DNA of 64,000 nt from assembly GCF_965229315.1 (NCBI RefSeq), contig NZ_CBDDJA010000001.1:124001-188000 (forward strand), given 5' to 3'. The DNA comes from Pelomonas sp965229315 (GTDB taxonomy: Bacteria; Pseudomonadota; Gammaproteobacteria; Burkholderiales; Burkholderiaceae_C). The position numbers and the translations under genes are program-made. Each line of letters opens with the position of its first letter. Position 1 is the first letter of the stretch. The notes under the pieces were generated by a model. That model did not search any database, was not told where the DNA came from, and saw nothing but the letters and a program-made list of their open reading frames with translations. Shown here in pieces: positions 24,433 to 32,914 of the stretch.

Positions 24433-26472
24433 ATGTCACCGCCTGTGCACTTTGCCTCGCTGCTCGACGCCCTGCCCCAGCAGGTCTGGAAGGCTGACGC
24501 GCAGGGCCGCCTGCTGTGGATGAACGCGCGCCTGGCCGAAGCGCTGAATCGCCCGGCGCTGCCGGTGCCGCTGGTGAACTGGCTGCATGCCGACGACCGC
24601 GACGCCTTCGCCGAGCGCTGGGCCGCGGCGCAGCGGCAGCAGCGATTCGAGATGGAGTACCGGCTGGGCAACACCTGGATGCTCGCGCAGGCGCAGCGCC
24701 TGCCGGAATCGCCGCTGTGGCTGGGCACGCACACCGACATCACGGCGCGGCGCGCGGCCGAGGCCCGGCTGAACGAACACGACGAGGTCTGGAAGCTGGC
24801 GCTGGAGTGCAACGGCGACGGGGTGTGGGACTGGCACGTGCAGGCCGGCATCGAGAACTACTCGGACCGTTACCTGCGCCTGTACGGCTTCGAGCCGGGC
24901 GACGTGGAAGCGACGCCCGAAGCGTTCGATGCCCGCACCCACCCGGACGACCTCGCGCAAATGGACAAGGACCGCGAAGAGCATTTCTCCGGCCGCACCG
25001 CCGTCTACCGCAACGAGCACCGTGTGCTGGCCAAGGACGGCACGTGGAAGTGGATCCTGAGCCGCGGCATGGTCATCGAGCGCGACGCCGCGGGCCAGCC
25101 GCTGCGCATGGTCGGCACGCACACCGACATCACCGACCGCAAGCGCCAGGAAGCGCTGGTGTGGCAGCAGGCGCGCGTGGACGCGCTGACCGGCCTGCCC
25201 AACCGGCGCTCACTGCGCGAGCGCATCGAACGCGCGTTGGCGCTGCGCGAGATGCGCGGCGAGGCGCTGGCGGTGATGTTCGTGGACCTGGACCACTTCA
25301 AGGAAGTGAACGATTCGCTGGGCCACGACGTCGGCGACGCGCTGCTCGTGCAGGTGGCCGCACGGATGCAGGCCTGCATGCCCTCCGGCGGCATCGTCGC
25401 CCGCATGGGCGGCGACGAATTCACCGTGCTGCTGGCCACGCGGGACGCAGCCGCAGCGGTCGAGCGCGTGGGCCAGGCGTTGCTGGAGACCCTGTCATCG
25501 GCGTTCGACGTGAGGGGCGAGCGGGTCTATGTGTCCGCCAGCATCGGCGTGAGCCTGGCGCCGCGCGACGGCGTCGAGATCGAGGCGCTGTTCAAGCACG
25601 CCGACCAGGCGCTGTATGAGGCCAAGGGCGCCGGCCGCAACCGCATGAGCCTGTTCACACCGGCATTGCAGGAGGCCGCACAGCGCCGTGCACGGCTGGC
25701 GGCCGAGCTGCGCGAAGCGCTGCCGCTGCGGCAGTTCAGCCTCGTCTACCAGCCCATCCTGTCACTGCGCGCGCTTGACGCACCGCCGCGCAAGGCGGAA
25801 GCGCTGCTGCGTTGGACGCACCCGCAACTCGGCGCCGTCAGCCCCGCGCATTTCATCCCGGTGGCGGAGGCCAGTGGCCTCATCGTGGACATCGGCGACT
25901 GGGTCTTCCGCGAGGCCGCGGCGCAGGCCCTGGCCTGGCGGTCGGCGGGGCATGCAGCGTTTCAGATCAGCATCAACAAGTCGCCGGTGCAATTCCTCAG
26001 CGAACGCAGCCACCGGCTGCGGCCGGACTGGATCACGCACCTGCGTGGCCTCGGGCTGCCGGGCGACGCACTGGCGGTGGAGATCACCGAAGGACTGCTG
26101 CTGGAGCGCGACGAGGCCGTGGCAGCGCGGCTGCGCGCGCTGCGCGAGGCCGGGCTGTCGATTTCGCTGGATGACTTCGGCACCGGCTACTCGTCGCTGG
26201 GCTATCTGCAGCACCACGAGATCGACACGGTGAAGATCGACCGCAGCTTCGTCGCCGGGCTCGATGACGGCGGCAAGGCGCTGGCGCTGTGCCGGGCCAT
26301 CGTGACGATGGCGCATGAGCTGGGGATGGAGGTCGTCGCGGAGGGCGTCGAAACCGAGGCGCAGATGCTCGCCCTGAAGGACATGGGCTGCGACTGGGGG
26401 CAGGGGTGGTGGTTCGGCAAAGGGGTGGCTGCCGGTGAGTTTGAGCGGAGGTGGTTTTCTGAGACCGCTTAA
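24433..26472 (+). CDS. PAS-GGDEF-EAL cyclic-di-GMP turnover protein
   Basis: This 679-residue cytoplasmic protein starts MSPPVHFASLLDALPQQVW. Two PAS/PAC units (about 5-110 and 115-240, ending GTHTDITDRKRQE) precede a GGDEF domain with RMGGDEFTVL and an EAL domain with KAEALLRW, INKSPVQF, EITEGLLL, DDFGTGYSSL, KIDRSFV and AEGVETEA. Both catalytic motifs are intact. The RxxD inhibitory site is absent. The long frame open upstream runs across the HU and repeat region and is not used. The gene is convergent with the tRNA-Leu gene and shares the terminator between them. Confidence 0.94.
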   Translation: MSPPVHFASLLDALPQQVWKADAQGRLLWMNARLAEALNRPALPVPLVNWLHADDRDAFAERWAAAQRQQRFEMEYRLGNTWMLAQAQRLPESPLWLGTHTDITARRAAEARLNEHDEVWKLALECNGDGVWDWHVQAGIENYSDRYLRLYGFEPGDVEATPEAFDARTHPDDLAQMDKDREEHFSGRTAVYRNEHRVLAKDGTWKWILSRGMVIERDAAGQPLRMVGTHTDITDRKRQEALVWQQARVDALTGLPNRRSLRERIERALALREMRGEALAVMFVDLDHFKEVNDSLGHDVGDALLVQVAARMQACMPSGGIVARMGGDEFTVLLATRDAAAAVERVGQALLETLSSAFDVRGERVYVSASIGVSLAPRDGVEIEALFKHADQALYEAKGAGRNRMSLFTPALQEAAQRRARLAAELREALPLRQFSLVYQPILSLRALDAPPRKAEALLRWTHPQLGAVSPAHFIPVAEASGLIVDIGDWVFREAAAQALAWRSAGHAAFQISINKSPVQFLSERSHRLRPDWITHLRGLGLPGDALAVEITEGLLLERDEAVAARLRALREAGLSISLDDFGTGYSSLGYLQHHEIDTVKIDRSFVAGLDDGGKALALCRAIVTMAHELGMEVVAEGVETEAQMLALKDMGCDWGQGWWFGKGVAAGEFERRWFSETA

Positions 26473-26539
26473 GGCTAGGCTGGCGCCACGACGCCTTTGA
26501 CGCGTTCCGCGTCCCACCAGGCGCTGCGCGCCAGCGTGG

Positions 26540-26604
26540 TCGAGTCCTCTCCTGGGCACCAAAGCAAAAAGGCCAGCGCTTTCGCGCTGGCCTTTTTCTT
26601 TGTT

Positions 26605-26626
<22 letters not shown>
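26540..26626. repeat. Large inverted repeat duplicating the tRNA-Leu 3' end around a terminator
   Basis: A perfect 24-base arm at 26540-26563 is the reverse complement of 26603-26626. The right arm is the T-loop side and acceptor 3' strand plus CCA of the tRNA-Leu gene (minus strand) with a few trailing bases. The left arm is therefore an inverted extra copy of the tRNA 3' end. A 14-bp terminator stem sits between them. Transcription of the tRNA strand through the whole unit would give a hairpin of nearly 40 pairs, interrupted by one small internal loop. Confidence 0.9.
26566..26597. terminator. Bidirectional intrinsic terminator
   Basis: The stem AAAAAGGCCAGCGC / GCGCTGGCCTTTTT (14 pairs) closes a TTTC loop. 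It has A/T runs on both sides, so it can end both the GGDEF-EAL gene on the plus strand and the tRNA-Leu transcript on the minus strand. Confidence 0.9.
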
Positions 26627-26689
<63 letters not shown>

Positions 26690-26743
26690 TTTCAGGGAGG
26701 CCGGACTATAGCCCAACTTTCACGGCGTCCGGGCCAATCACGG

Positions 26744-28255
26744 TCAGATGTCGAACTTGACGCCCTGCGCCAGCGGCAACTCGCTGGAGTAGTTCACCGT
26801 GTTGGTCGTGCGGCGCATGTAGGCCTTCCACGCGTCCGAACCGCTCTCACGCCCGCCACCGGTTTCCTTCTCGCCGCCGAACGCGCCGCCGATCTCCGCG
26901 CCCGACGTGCCGATGTTGACGTTGGCGATGCCGCAGTCGCTGCCCGCGGCGCTCATGAAGGCCTCGGCCTCCCGCAGGTCCGTCGTGAAGATCGCGCTGG
27001 ACAGGCCCTGCGGCACGCCGTTCTGCAGCGCGATGGCCTCGTCCAGCGTCGAGTACTTCAACGTGTAGAGGACAGGCGCGAAGGTCTCGTGGCGGACGAT
27101 CTCGCTTTGCGCCGGCATGCGCACCAGCGCGGGCGCGGCGTACCAGGCGTCGGGGAAGCGCTCGGCCAGCGCGCGCTCGCCGCCCGTCACCTCGCCGCCC
27201 TGCTCGCGCGCGGCGCGCAGCGCGTACTGCATCGCGTCGAAGGCCTGCGCGTCGATCAGCGGGCCGATCAGCGTGCCCTGCTCCAGCGGCGAGCCGATGG
27301 GCAGTTGCGCGCGGGCGCGCTCCAGGCGCTCGACCAGCGCTTCGTGGATGCTCGCGTGCGCGATGACGCGGCGCGTCGTCGTGCAGCGCTGGCCCGCCGT
27401 GCCGTAGGCGCCGAACAGGATGCCGCGCACGGCCAGGTCCAGGTCGGCGCTGGGCGTGACGATGATGGCGTTGTTGCCGCCCAGTTCCAGCAGGCAGCGG
27501 CCGAAGCGCGCTGCCACGCGAGGTCCGACGGCGCGGCCCATGCGCGTGGAGCCGGTGGCGCTGACGAGCGCGACACGGGTGTCGTCCACCATCACTTCGC
27601 CCACGTCAGCGCGGCCGATGATCAGCTCGGACAGGCCTTCAGGCGCGGCGTTGCCGGCGGCGCGGTAGCGTTGCAGCGCACGCTGGAACAGCGCCTGCGT
27701 GGCGAGCGCCGTCAGCGGTGTCTTCTCGCTCGGCTTCCAGACGCAGGCGTCGCCGGCCACCAGCGCCAGCGCCGAGTTCCAGGCCCACACGGCGACGGGG
27801 AAGTTGAAGGCCGAGATGATGCCGACCACGCCCAGCGGCAGCCACTGCTCCATCATGCGGTGGCCGGGGCGCTCGCTGGCGATGGTCAGGCCATGCAGCT
27901 GGCGGCTCAGGCCGACGGCGAACTCGCAGATGTCGATCATTTCCTGGACTTCGCCCAGGCCTTCGCTGGTGACCTTGCCGGCCTCGATCGAGACCAACTG
28001 CGCCAATTGCGTTTTGCTCGCGCGCAGCTCTTCGCCGAACAGGCGCACCAGTTCCCCGCGCTTCGGGGCGGGCACCACGCGCCAGGCCTTGAAGGCGGCA
28101 TGCGCGCGGCCCACGGCGGCCTTCATGTCGGCGGCGCTGGCGGTGGGCAGCTGGGCCAGCACGCTGCCGTCGATGGGCGAACGCACGGTCAGGTCGCCGG
28201 TGTCCGGCAGGTGGACGCCCAGGGCGTCCAGAACGGAGAGGGTCTGTTGCTTCAT
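26744..28255 (-). CDS. ALDH7-type aldehyde dehydrogenase (L-aminoadipate-semialdehyde / piperideine-6-carboxylate dehydrogenase)
   Basis: This 503-residue NAD(P)-dependent aldehyde dehydrogenase has FNFPVAVWAWNSALALVAGDACVWKPSEKTPL, the ELGGNNAIIV glutamate and the catalytic cysteine in GQRCTTTRRV. The latter two are characteristic of the ALDH7/AmaB (antiquitin) group. It should oxidise 2-aminoadipate semialdehyde (in equilibrium with piperideine-6-carboxylate) to 2-aminoadipate in lysine breakdown. It lies 15 bases downstream of the lysine 6-dehydrogenase-like gene, whose product would be exactly this substrate. The ATG has a GGAG site. Confidence 0.9.
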   Translation of the reverse strand: MKQQTLSVLDALGVHLPDTGDLTVRSPIDGSVLAQLPTASAADMKAAVGRAHAAFKAWRVVPAPKRGELVRLFGEELRASKTQLAQLVSIEAGKVTSEGLGEVQEMIDICEFAVGLSRQLHGLTIASERPGHRMMEQWLPLGVVGIISAFNFPVAVWAWNSALALVAGDACVWKPSEKTPLTALATQALFQRALQRYRAAGNAAPEGLSELIIGRADVGEVMVDDTRVALVSATGSTRMGRAVGPRVAARFGRCLLELGGNNAIIVTPSADLDLAVRGILFGAYGTAGQRCTTTRRVIAHASIHEALVERLERARAQLPIGSPLEQGTLIGPLIDAQAFDAMQYALRAAREQGGEVTGGERALAERFPDAWYAAPALVRMPAQSEIVRHETFAPVLYTLKYSTLDEAIALQNGVPQGLSSAIFTTDLREAEAFMSAAGSDCGIANVNIGTSGAEIGGAFGGEKETGGGRESGSDAWKAYMRRTTNTVNYSSELPLAQGVKFDI

Positions 28256-28270
28256 GCGGTCATTCTCCGA

Positions 28271-29365
28271 TCAGGAAATGGACTCGACCTGGCGCGACTG
28301 CTGGTAGGCCTTGCCGAAGCGGTTGGCCAGGAAGTCCGGCAGCTTGACCTCTTCCTGGCGCACGAAGCCGCGCTGCGGCAGCCTGCCTTCGCGGAACAGG
28401 TCCACCGCGGCGCAGATGCCGGCGGCGGTCGTGATCTGGATGGCGGAGAGCGGCTGCGCGCCGTCACGCGTCGCGAAGATCTTGCGCGCGAAGACCTCCT
28501 GCAGCAGCACGCCGTTCTTCTGGCCGGACACGGTCACGAAGACCAGCACCACGTCCTGCATCGTCGCGGGCATGCTCTTTCGCATGATGTCCTTCAGGTT
28601 GCCCTGGTCGCCCTTCAGGCCCAGGTCGCCCAGCAGGAACTGCATCAGGTCGCGGTGGCCGGGATAGCGCACGGTCTTGTAGTCCAGGTTGCGCACTTTG
28701 CCCGCCCAGGTCTCGCATAGCGTGCCCAGGCCGCCGGAGGTGTTGAAGGCCTCGTACTCGGTGCCGTCCAGGCTGAAGTGCTCCAGGCCCTCCAGCGGCA
28801 GCGCGGCGATGGTCTCGCCCTCGTGGATGGCCTCGCAGGGGTGGCAGTACTCGTTGATGAGGCCGTCGACCGACCAGGTCAGGTTGTACTTCAGCGCATT
28901 GGTCGGGAAGGCCGGCAGCGCGCCGACGCGCATCTGCACGTCGCGCACCGAGTCGAAGCCGCTGGCCAGGTGGTGGGCGACGATGCCGATGAAGCCCGGC
29001 GCCAGGCCGCACTGCGGCATGAAGGCGGTCTTGGCGCCTTCAGCCATCGCCTTGATGGCCTTGGTGGCGGCCACGTCCTCGGTCAGGTCGAAGTAGTGGC
29101 AGCCGCACTCCAGCGCCAGCTCGGCGGCCGTGATGGCCAGGTGGTAGGGCAGCGCGTTGACGACGGCGTCCTTGCCGCGCAGCTGGGCGGCCAGCGCCAC
29201 GCGGTTGTCGCTGTCCACCTCGGCCGTGGCGATGCCCTCGGCGGCCAGCGTCTTCAGGTAGCCGGCGTTCTTGTCGAGCACGGTGACCTGGTAGTCGCCG
29301 GTGGCGTGCAGCAGGCGGGCGATGGTCTGGCCGATGTGGCCGGCGCCGAGCAGGGCGATCTTCAT
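28271..29365 (-). CDS. Lysine 6-dehydrogenase-like enzyme (saccharopine dehydrogenase family)
   Basis: This 364-residue protein begins with a Rossmann motif MKIALLGAGHIGQTIARLL. A saccharopine-dehydrogenase-type C-terminal domain (EAFNTSGGLGTLCETW, LDYKTVRYPGHRDLMQFLL) follows. Length and the C-terminal segment fit lysine 6-dehydrogenase (lysine to allysine/piperideine-6-carboxylate with NAD) better than full saccharopine dehydrogenase. The pairing with an ALDH7 enzyme and a divergent Lrp regulator supports a two-step lysine-to-2-aminoadipate route. Saccharopine dehydrogenase (glutamate-forming) remains an alternative. The start has a GGAG ribosome binding site. Confidence 0.85.
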   Translation of the reverse strand: MKIALLGAGHIGQTIARLLHATGDYQVTVLDKNAGYLKTLAAEGIATAEVDSDNRVALAAQLRGKDAVVNALPYHLAITAAELALECGCHYFDLTEDVAATKAIKAMAEGAKTAFMPQCGLAPGFIGIVAHHLASGFDSVRDVQMRVGALPAFPTNALKYNLTWSVDGLINEYCHPCEAIHEGETIAALPLEGLEHFSLDGTEYEAFNTSGGLGTLCETWAGKVRNLDYKTVRYPGHRDLMQFLLGDLGLKGDQGNLKDIMRKSMPATMQDVVLVFVTVSGQKNGVLLQEVFARKIFATRDGAQPLSAIQITTAAGICAAVDLFREGRLPQRGFVRQEEVKLPDFLANRFGKAYQQSRQVESIS

Positions 29366-29485
29366 GGGGGGCTCCAGGCAGGGTTTCAGTTGGGCCGCAC
29401 TCTAGGCAGGGTCGACGACGAAAGAAAGCGCTACTCCGACGAAATCAATTGCTTAACGGACGATTCGTCGCGATGATTTGTCGTT
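29366..29485. promoter_or_regulatory. Divergent regulatory region with Lrp-type half-sites
   Basis: This 120-base gap separates the leftward lysine-catabolism genes from the rightward Lrp gene. It holds several related half-sites: CGACGAAATCA (29437-29447), a short palindrome GACGATTCGTC (29459-29469) and TGATTTGTCG (29474-29483), the last being nearly the inverse of the first. A further CGACGACGAAAG lies at about 29413-29424. Such spaced dyads fit an Lrp/AsnC octamer wrapping the DNA. No promoter boxes could be fixed. Confidence 0.55.
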
Positions 29486-29950
29486 ATGAATGACTCAAGG
29501 GTAAATCCGGGCCCGCTGGCGGACGCCCTCGACCGCCGCCTGATCCTGCTGCTGCAGGCGAACGCCCGCGACAGCACGGCCACGCTGGCGCGCAAGCTGG
29601 GCGTGGCGCGCACCACCGTCGTCGCGCGGCTGGCGCGGCTGGAGGCCAGCGGCCGCATCGTCGGCTACACGGCGCGGCTGGGCGGTGATGAGGCCGGCCG
29701 CAGCGTGCAGGCCTTCGTGGGCATCACCGTCAGCCCCAAGGCCGGTCGCGAGGTGGTCAAGCGCCTGTCGGAACTGCCCGAGCTGCGCCAGCTGGCCTCC
29801 GTCAGCGGCGAATTCGACTACATGGCGCTGCTGCGCGCCGACACTACGGCTCGCCTGGACGCGCTGCTCGACGACATCGGCGAGATCGACGGCGTGCTGC
29901 GCACCAACAGCTCGGTCGTGCTGGCCTTGCGTGTCGACCGCCAAACCTGA
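29486..29950 (+). CDS. Lrp/AsnC-family transcriptional regulator
   Basis: This 154-residue regulator has an N-terminal winged helix (LADALDRRLILLLQANARDSTATLARKLGVARTTVVARLARLE) and a C-terminal RAM/AsnC ligand domain (VQAFVGITVSPKAGREVVKRL, SGEFDYMALLRAD). It is divergent from the lysine 6-dehydrogenase/ALDH7 operon, so lysine or a catabolite is the likely effector. That is inference from position. The length is standard. Confidence 0.92.
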   Translation: MNDSRVNPGPLADALDRRLILLLQANARDSTATLARKLGVARTTVVARLARLEASGRIVGYTARLGGDEAGRSVQAFVGITVSPKAGREVVKRLSELPELRQLASVSGEFDYMALLRADTTARLDALLDDIGEIDGVLRTNSSVVLALRVDRQT

Positions 29951-29964
29951 ACCGGAGACCCTCC

Positions 29965-30540
29965 ATGACCTGGCTTGCCCTCGGCCTCGCCCTCTTCCTC
30001 GGCATCCACCTGACCCGGGCGCTTGCGCCGCAGTGGCGCGCGGCGCAGATCGCCCGCCTCGGCGACAAGGGTTGGAAGGGCGTCTACAGCCTCACGTCCG
30101 CCGTCGGCTTCGGCCTCATCCTCTGGGGCTTCTCGCAGGCGCGGCGCGAGCCCGTTGTGCTGTGGCCGCACGTGCCGTTCGGTGTCAATCACCTGACGGC
30201 GCTGCTGATGCTGGTGGCGGCCGTCCTGATGGCGGCGGCCTATGTGCCGCGCAACCACATCAAGGCGAAGCTCAAGCACCCGATGACGCTGTCGGTCAAG
30301 GTCTGGGCGTTCGCCCACCTGATCGTCAACAACACACTGGCCGACGTGATGCTGTTCGGCAGCTTCCTGGTCTGGGCCATCCTCGTGTTCCGCGCGGCGC
30401 GCCGCCGGCCCGCGCCGCCGGTGGCGCCCGGCACGGCGGCCGGTACCGCTGCCACCGTCGTGGTCGGTGTGGCGCTGTGGGCCGTGTTCGCGTTCTGGGC
30501 GCATGCGGCGTGGCTGGGCATCGCGCCTCTGAGCCGGTGA
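29965..30540 (+). CDS. NnrU family membrane protein
   Basis: This 191-residue integral membrane protein has about five helices. It starts MTWLALGLALFLGIHLTRAL, with SAVGFGLILWGFSQARR and the conserved MTLSVKVWAFAHLIVNNTLADVMLFGSFLVWAIL, characteristic of NnrU. The family was named for nitric-oxide-responsive genes of denitrifiers and is related to NnrS/isoprenylcysteine-methyltransferase-like membrane proteins, but its activity is unknown. A GGAGA site precedes the ATG. Its stop overlaps the next gene's GTG start. No denitrification genes are in the window. Confidence 0.9.
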   Translation: MTWLALGLALFLGIHLTRALAPQWRAAQIARLGDKGWKGVYSLTSAVGFGLILWGFSQARREPVVLWPHVPFGVNHLTALLMLVAAVLMAAAYVPRNHIKAKLKHPMTLSVKVWAFAHLIVNNTLADVMLFGSFLVWAILVFRAARRRPAPPVAPGTAAGTAATVVVGVALWAVFAFWAHAAWLGIAPLSR

Positions 30541-31031
30541 CAAGGCCGGTGATCCGTCCGGTCGCCGCGGCGGACGAAGCCGCCTTCATCGCCGCCGCAC
30601 GGGCCAGCCGCCGGCTGCATCGCCCGTGGGTGCAGGCGCCCTGCGACGCCGACGCGTTCGCCTGCCATCTCGCCCGCTTCGACGGGCTGGCCCACCACGG
30701 CTTCGTCGTCGTGGCAGAGGGTGAACTCGCCGGCGTCATCAACCTCACCCATGTCGTCATGGGCGCCTTGCGCAGCGGCTACCTGGGCTACTACGCCTTC
30801 GCCGGTTTCCAGGGCCGCGGGTTGATGACGCAGGGCCTGAACGGCGTCGTGCGCCATGCATTCACAGACCTGGGCCTGCACCGCGTGGAGGCCAACATCC
30901 AGCCGGGCAATGCGGCGTCCATCGCACTGGCCAAGCGCTGCGGCTTCCAGCTCGAAGGCTTTTCGCCCCGATACCTGAAGATCGCCGGGCGCTGGCGAGA
31001 CCACGAGCGCTGGGCGCGGATCAAAGGCTGA
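30537..31031 (+). CDS. GNAT-family N-acetyltransferase (RimJ/RimL-like)
   Basis: This 164-residue protein starts with GTG, overlapping the NnrU stop (GTGA). It has the RimJ/RimL-type GNAT layout: IRPVAAADEAAFIAAARASRRLHRPWV, GYLGYYAFAGFQGRGLMTQGL (acetyl-CoA P-loop, Q-G-R-G) and VEANIQPGNAASIALAKRCGFQLEGF. It would transfer acetyl from acetyl-CoA to an N-terminal or small-molecule amine. The substrate is unknown. The longer overlapping frame that begins upstream runs across two other genes and is not used. Confidence 0.88.
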   Translation: MTRPVIRPVAAADEAAFIAAARASRRLHRPWVQAPCDADAFACHLARFDGLAHHGFVVVAEGELAGVINLTHVVMGALRSGYLGYYAFAGFQGRGLMTQGLNGVVRHAFTDLGLHRVEANIQPGNAASIALAKRCGFQLEGFSPRYLKIAGRWRDHERWARIKG

Positions 31032-31059
31032 CGTGACTGCGCGCGGCATAGACTCGCCG

Positions 31060-31860
31060 ATGATGACCCACCGCTCCCGCCCACCGCGTCGCCGCTGGAC
31101 GCGCCCGCTGGCGGCGCTGCTCGGGCTGGCGGCCATGGCTGCCACGGCACAGGCCGAACCCATGACCGCCTGCGGCGAGCCCGGCCTGGGCCCGCCGTGG
31201 CTGTACCGCACCCCCGGCCAGCCGCAGCAGCTCAGCGGCTTCCTGGTGGACCTCTGGACCCCGCTGTTCGCCAAGCTGGGCGTGGAGTTGACGCTGATCG
31301 GCAACCTGCCCTTCAAGCGCTGCCTGCGGGCGGTCGAGAGCGGTGAGATCGACTTCGCGCTCGCGGCTTACCGCGACGATGAACGCGCCCGCACGCTGGC
31401 CTTCTCGGCCCCGTACAAGACCTTCACACCGCAGGTCTTCTACCGGGCCACCAAGCCGCTGCAGGTCGCGGGTCGCGCCGACCTCAAGCGCTGGCGCGGC
31501 TGCGGCAAGAATGGCGCCAGCTATGCGCACTACGGCCTGGGCCCCGGCGACCTGGACCAGGGTGCCCGCAACGACCAGCAGCTCATCGACAAGCTGCTGG
31601 TGGGGCGCTGCGACTACTTCGTTGAGGAGCTGGAAGTCATCGCGCAGCTGGAGCTGGGCAAGGTCGACCACCTCGCCACGCCGGGGCTCGCGCATGCGCC
31701 CGTGCCGGACGTGCCGGCGCCCGCCTTCCACGTCGTCGCGGCACGGGGCAGCGCCGCGGCCGCGCTGCTGCCGCGGCTGGATGCCGCGTTCACCGAAGCA
31801 TTGCGCAAGGGCGAGGTCGCCAGGCATTGGCGGCGCCACGCCGGCCAGTTGCCTTACTGA
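31060..31860 (+). CDS. Periplasmic solute-binding protein (amino-acid-type, SBP family 3-like)
   Basis: This protein has about 266 residues. An Arg-rich start and hydrophobic stretch (LAALLGLAAMAATAQAEP) form a signal peptide. The mature part has the type-3 binding fold: SGFLVDLWTPLFAKLGVELTLI, PFKRCLRAVESGEIDFALAAYRDDERART and FSAPYKTFTPQVFY. No permease or ATPase adjoins it, so it may serve a distant transporter or act as a stand-alone sensor. The ATG 31060 was chosen over an upstream GTG because it is closer to the signal peptide. Confidence 0.85.
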   Translation: MMTHRSRPPRRRWTRPLAALLGLAAMAATAQAEPMTACGEPGLGPPWLYRTPGQPQQLSGFLVDLWTPLFAKLGVELTLIGNLPFKRCLRAVESGEIDFALAAYRDDERARTLAFSAPYKTFTPQVFYRATKPLQVAGRADLKRWRGCGKNGASYAHYGLGPGDLDQGARNDQQLIDKLLVGRCDYFVEELEVIAQLELGKVDHLATPGLAHAPVPDVPAPAFHVVAARGSAAAALLPRLDAAFTEALRKGEVARHWRRHAGQLPY

Positions 31861-31866
31861 AGCGCG

Positions 31867-32838
31867 TCAGCTGCGGCAGCGATCCATCAGCCGCGTCAGG
31901 CCCAGCAGTGCATCCAGCATCGGCGTGGCCACGCCCACCTGCTGCGCCAGCTCGCGCGGTGCGGCCAGCAGCGCGTCCGTCTCGATGGCCCGGCCCGCCT
32001 CGATGTCCTGCAGCATGGACGTTTTGAACGCGCCCAGCGAGCGGGTGATGACGTGCCGGTCCTGCGGCGTCTGCGCGATGGGGCAGCCCACCCGTTCGCC
32101 GATCAGCGCGGCCTCGCGCATGATGGCCGTCGTGAACTCGCGCACCAGGTCGTCGGCCAGGATGCGGTCGGTCGTCGCGCGCGTCAGCGCCGACACCGGG
32201 TTGGTGGTCATGTTGCCCCACAGCTTGTAGAACACCTCGCGCTGGATGCTGTCCACGGCCTCGGCGCCGAAGCCGGCGCGCGCCAGCAGCGCGGCCAGTT
32301 CGGCGACCGAGCTGCTGCCGCCACCCACCGCCTCGCCGATCAGCAGGCCGTTGCCCATCACGTGCTGGATGCAGCCCGGCGCCGTCGTGAAGCAACTCGC
32401 ATGCACGACGCAGCCGATGACGCGCTCGGGCGGGATGGCCGCGGCGATGCGGCCCTCGGGGTCCACGCTGGTCAGCGCCAGGCCCGGCACCGGCAGGCCG
32501 GCCGTGAACCACCAGGGCAGGCCGTTCAGCGCCGTCAGCACCCGCGTGTGCGGCCCGCACAGCGCCGCCACCTGCCCGGCCACGCCGGCGATGGCCGGGC
32601 CCTTGACGGCCAGGATCACCAGGTCCTGCGGCCCCAGCTCGGCCGGATCGTCGCTCACGCGAAGCGGCGCCTGCAGCAGGCGGGCGCCGCTGTGCAGCCG
32701 CACCCCGTGCTCGCGCACGGCTGCCAGCGTGTCACCGCGCGCCAGCGCGGACACCCGCAGGCCGTCCACCTGCTGCAGCCGCGCAGCCAGCCAGCCGCCG
32801 ATGGCCCCGAGGCCGACGATGCAGACGTCCTTCAACAT
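31867..32838 (-). CDS. Ketopantoate reductase family protein (2-dehydropantoate 2-reductase-like)
   Basis: This 323-residue oxidoreductase has an N-terminal Rossmann motif DVCIVGLGAIGGWLAARL and the ApbA/PanE C-terminal domain (YKLWGNMTTNPVSALTRATTDRIL). The lysine in EVFYKLWGN is the catalytic position. It may reduce 2-dehydropantoate to pantoate with NADPH, but many genomes encode several paralogues with other 2-oxoacid substrates, and no coenzyme A genes adjoin it. The start is at MLKDVCIVG. The 3' end is 6 bases from the convergent binding-protein gene. Confidence 0.87.
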   Translation of the reverse strand: MLKDVCIVGLGAIGGWLAARLQQVDGLRVSALARGDTLAAVREHGVRLHSGARLLQAPLRVSDDPAELGPQDLVILAVKGPAIAGVAGQVAALCGPHTRVLTALNGLPWWFTAGLPVPGLALTSVDPEGRIAAAIPPERVIGCVVHASCFTTAPGCIQHVMGNGLLIGEAVGGGSSSVAELAALLARAGFGAEAVDSIQREVFYKLWGNMTTNPVSALTRATTDRILADDLVREFTTAIMREAALIGERVGCPIAQTPQDRHVITRSLGAFKTSMLQDIEAGRAIETDALLAAPRELAQQVGVATPMLDALLGLTRLMDRCRS

Positions 32839-32914
32839 GGGGACCAGTCTCGCATGCACGCTTGTTACGGACCGGGCCCGCGGCCATCATCGGCGCCCAA
32901 ACCAGGAGACCGCC

